The notes beneath the pieces were generated by a model, which was not told the DNA's origin, did no database searches, and saw only the letters and a list, made by a program, of their open reading frames with translations. From a virus: a DNA stretch of 20,240 nucleotides. Below are positions 19,217-20,240 of the stretch, one piece after another (positions within the stretch are counted from its first letter, which is position 1; the number at the start of each line of letters is the position of its first letter). Where the stretch lies: the IMG/VR virus record IMGVR_UViG_3300042518_001488, positions 1 through 20,240 of that record; one strand, given 5' to 3'. The translations under genes and the position numbers were made by a program.

Positions 19217-19274
19217 CCCCCCTCGCCAACCCGAAACTACGCAGCAATAGGGGCTCGGTGAGTTGGCAGGGGGG
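19217..19274 (+). terminator. Long GC-rich hairpin, possible terminator
   Basis: CCCCCCT(C)GCCAAC at 19217-19230 pairs with GTTGGCAGGGGGG at 19262-19274, 13 pairs with one bulge; an inner CCGA/TCGG (19231-19234 with 19255-19258) can extend it. It starts on the first base after the stop codon of the previous gene and ends 16 bases before the next ATG. It lacks a U-tract, so it may be a rho-independent-like pause, an mRNA-stability element or a translation control for the next gene rather than a simple terminator. Confidence 0.55.
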
Positions 19275-19290
19275 CCTAATTGGAGTGACG

Positions 19291-19668
19291 ATGGCGAAGC
19301 AAAAAGACAATTGGATTCCTTGGCTCATCATTGGGGGCTTGGTCCTCTACGCGATGAACCAACAACCAAGGGAAGGGGGCGATCCATCTAAGCCTGCCGG
19401 GGTAACTGCCGTGGTCCGGTCGACGATTCCATCAATCAGGGCGGCGTACAAGCAAGCTTTCCTGGATGCGGCAGCGAAGATCGAAACCGGCGAAATTGCC
19501 AACCAAGAGCAATGGACCAAGTTCATTGCCGACAATGCGGGCGGGAAAAATCGCGAGGCTCTTGATAAGGTTTACTCGGCAATCGACAAGCTTGATTTGC
19601 CAGTGACGTTTGCGGGGCGTGAAGCAGAAATAGCACGAATCAATCGAGAAATTTCGGGGGCGTGGTAA
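19291..19668 (+). CDS. N-terminally anchored protein (125 aa)
   Basis: ATG 19291 follows TTGGAGTGACG, just after the long hairpin. WIPWLIIGGLVLYAM (residues 8-22) is a membrane anchor preceded by charged residues (MAKQKDN), so the remaining 100 residues probably lie outside the cytoplasm. They are helical and polar (SIRAAYKQAFLDAAAKIETG, EALDKVYSAIDKL). No family is recognised. It ends GAW with TAATG overlapping the next gene. Confidence 0.65.
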   Translation: MAKQKDNWIPWLIIGGLVLYAMNQQPREGGDPSKPAGVTAVVRSTIPSIRAAYKQAFLDAAAKIETGEIANQEQWTKFIADNAGGKNREALDKVYSAIDKLDLPVTFAGREAEIARINREISGAW

Positions 19669-19769
19669 TGTTTGCAAAAGCCATAGAAACCTTTTTCATT
19701 GTTTTTACAACCGGGCTTTACGGGTTTACTGGATGGATTTTATTCGAGATCGGAAAGCGAAAATGGTAG
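19668..19769 (+). CDS. Tiny membrane peptide (33 aa)
   Basis: ATG 19668 shares a base with the preceding TAA. One transmembrane helix (TFFIVFTTGLYGFTGWILF) is flanked by a short start and a basic tail (GKRKW). The segment GGGCGTGGTAA precedes it at 19658-19668 and recurs at 19791-19801, just before the following gene. Function unknown. Confidence 0.5.
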   Translation: MFAKAIETFFIVFTTGLYGFTGWILFEIGKRKW

Positions 19770-19801
19770 ATTTGGCGACCTATTTTTTGAGGGCGTGGTA
19801 A

Positions 19802-20041
19802 ATGAGCGAAATCGGGCCACTTACTTGGTACATCGTTCAGCTTGTCCTGTGGGCAGGGCCTTTTGGCGTGGGTGCGTTCTTGGCGGCGATCGCAGGGGCG
19901 GCGTTCTACGCAGGCTACTTGATGCGACCCAAAGCCGATAAGCCGATGGGCGCCCAAAAGCTCGATCATATCAAATACGATATCCTGCCCGATGGCACGC
20001 TAGGTCCGGGCGACCCAAGAGGGCTGGAGGATCCGGAATAA
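19802..20041 (+). CDS. Membrane protein with two hydrophobic segments (79 aa)
   Basis: ATG 19802 follows GAGGGCGTGGTAA; the GAGGG serves as ribosome-binding site. Hydrophobic stretches LTWYIVQLVLWAGPFGVGAF and LAAIAGAAFYAGYLM could form one long or two short membrane helices, with a polar tail (DHIKYDILPDGTLGPGD). A holin or virion membrane-associated protein would fit the position, without direct proof. It ends TAATG with the next gene. Confidence 0.6.
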   Translation: MSEIGPLTWYIVQLVLWAGPFGVGAFLAAIAGAAFYAGYLMRPKADKPMGAQKLDHIKYDILPDGTLGPGDPRGLEDPE

Positions 20042-20235
20042 TGGCATCGAACGGACCTCCCCCAAAACCCGATATGCGATTTGCCATATCGCCTCCGCCC
20101 CCAATGAAGAGTGCGGTTGCAATCGCTGTCAGAGAGCGAGTTTCCGTCCGAATGGATGCGGGAAACATTGTCGTGACGGGATTGCTTGGCATTGCTCTCG
20201 CGTCGGATGGCTCAAGGGTGGAGGATGGCGAATGA
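20041..20235 (+). CDS. Small proline-rich protein (64 aa)
   Basis: ATG 20041 overlaps the preceding TAA. The N-terminus is proline rich (GPPPKPD, SPPPPMK), followed by strand-like segments (ERVSVRMDAGNIVVTG, LLGIALAS). Family not recognised. The stop overlaps another ATG (ATGA), which continues the coupled gene series beyond the window. Confidence 0.6.
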   Translation: MASNGPPPKPDMRFAISPPPPMKSAVAIAVRERVSVRMDAGNIVVTGLLGIALASDGSRVEDGE

Positions 20236-20240
20236 AGCGG
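20232..20240 (+). CDS. Start of next gene (only three codons visible)
   Basis: ATG 20232 overlaps the previous TGA as ATGA, as at many junctions here, and is preceded by GAGGATGGCGA. Only MKR is seen, so no product can be given. Confidence 0.4.

Noticed and set aside
19763-19801. Twelve-codon ORF between two membrane-protein genes
   Set aside because: It is too short to support as a gene. Its last codons (AW, stop) belong to the repeated GGGCGTGGTAA junction, so it is more likely leftover sequence from that duplication.

Overview
The window reads as the early/replication half of a tailed double-stranded DNA phage or prophage. About 50 short, tightly packed genes all lie on the + strand, most joined by ATGA, GTGA or TAATG stop/start overlaps. 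There is no rRNA, tRNA, CRISPR array, transposase, integrase or recognisable repressor. Recognisable proteins are phage recombination and replication functions: an exonuclease-VIII-like PD-(D/E)XK nuclease, RecT, a staphylococcal-type nuclease, an SNF2/DEAD-like helicase, a DNA methyltransferase, a DnaD/O-like replication protein, a DUF3310 protein, RusA and a DUF550/MazG-like pyrophosphohydrolase. The host cannot be fixed from the sequence. Moderate GC and heavy use of CGA/TCGA-containing codons would suit a planctomycete-like Gram-negative bacterium, but this is a guess.

Layout. Bases 1-783 hold the end of the preceding (probably structural) region: a Cys-rich C-terminus and a small protein with an ERV/ALR sulfhydryl-oxidase-like layout. 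A weak terminator follows. Two homologous promoters (880-908 and 1433-1461) then start the rightward early transcript. From 964 to 5534 there are small, mostly unrecognised phage accessory genes, including zinc-finger, AT-hook and tiny membrane proteins. From 5527 to 7303 is the recombination pair exonuclease plus RecT. From 7300 to 11822 is an accessory stretch rich in duplications: a gene bracketed by a 39-bp repeat, two tandem out-of-frame membrane-peptide/lipoprotein pairs, a MazG-like fusion beside its paralogue, and three related small proteins in a row. From 11819 to 14920 are the nuclease, the helicase and the methyltransferase, followed by a 233-bp non-coding gap with several stem-loops. 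From 15154 to 18677 is the replication block. Inside its putative initiator gene are two clusters of a TGTCCCC/GGGGACA motif followed by a purine tract and an AT-rich segment, a lambda-O-like origin arrangement. From 18726 to the end are small membrane proteins that probably open the lysis or morphogenesis region.

A recurring theme is that single genes are bracketed by near-identical copies of a gene-junction sequence (stop, ribosome-binding site and start). This suggests growth by duplication or insertion of one-gene cassettes at junctions, in a genome that carries its own RecT annealing protein.
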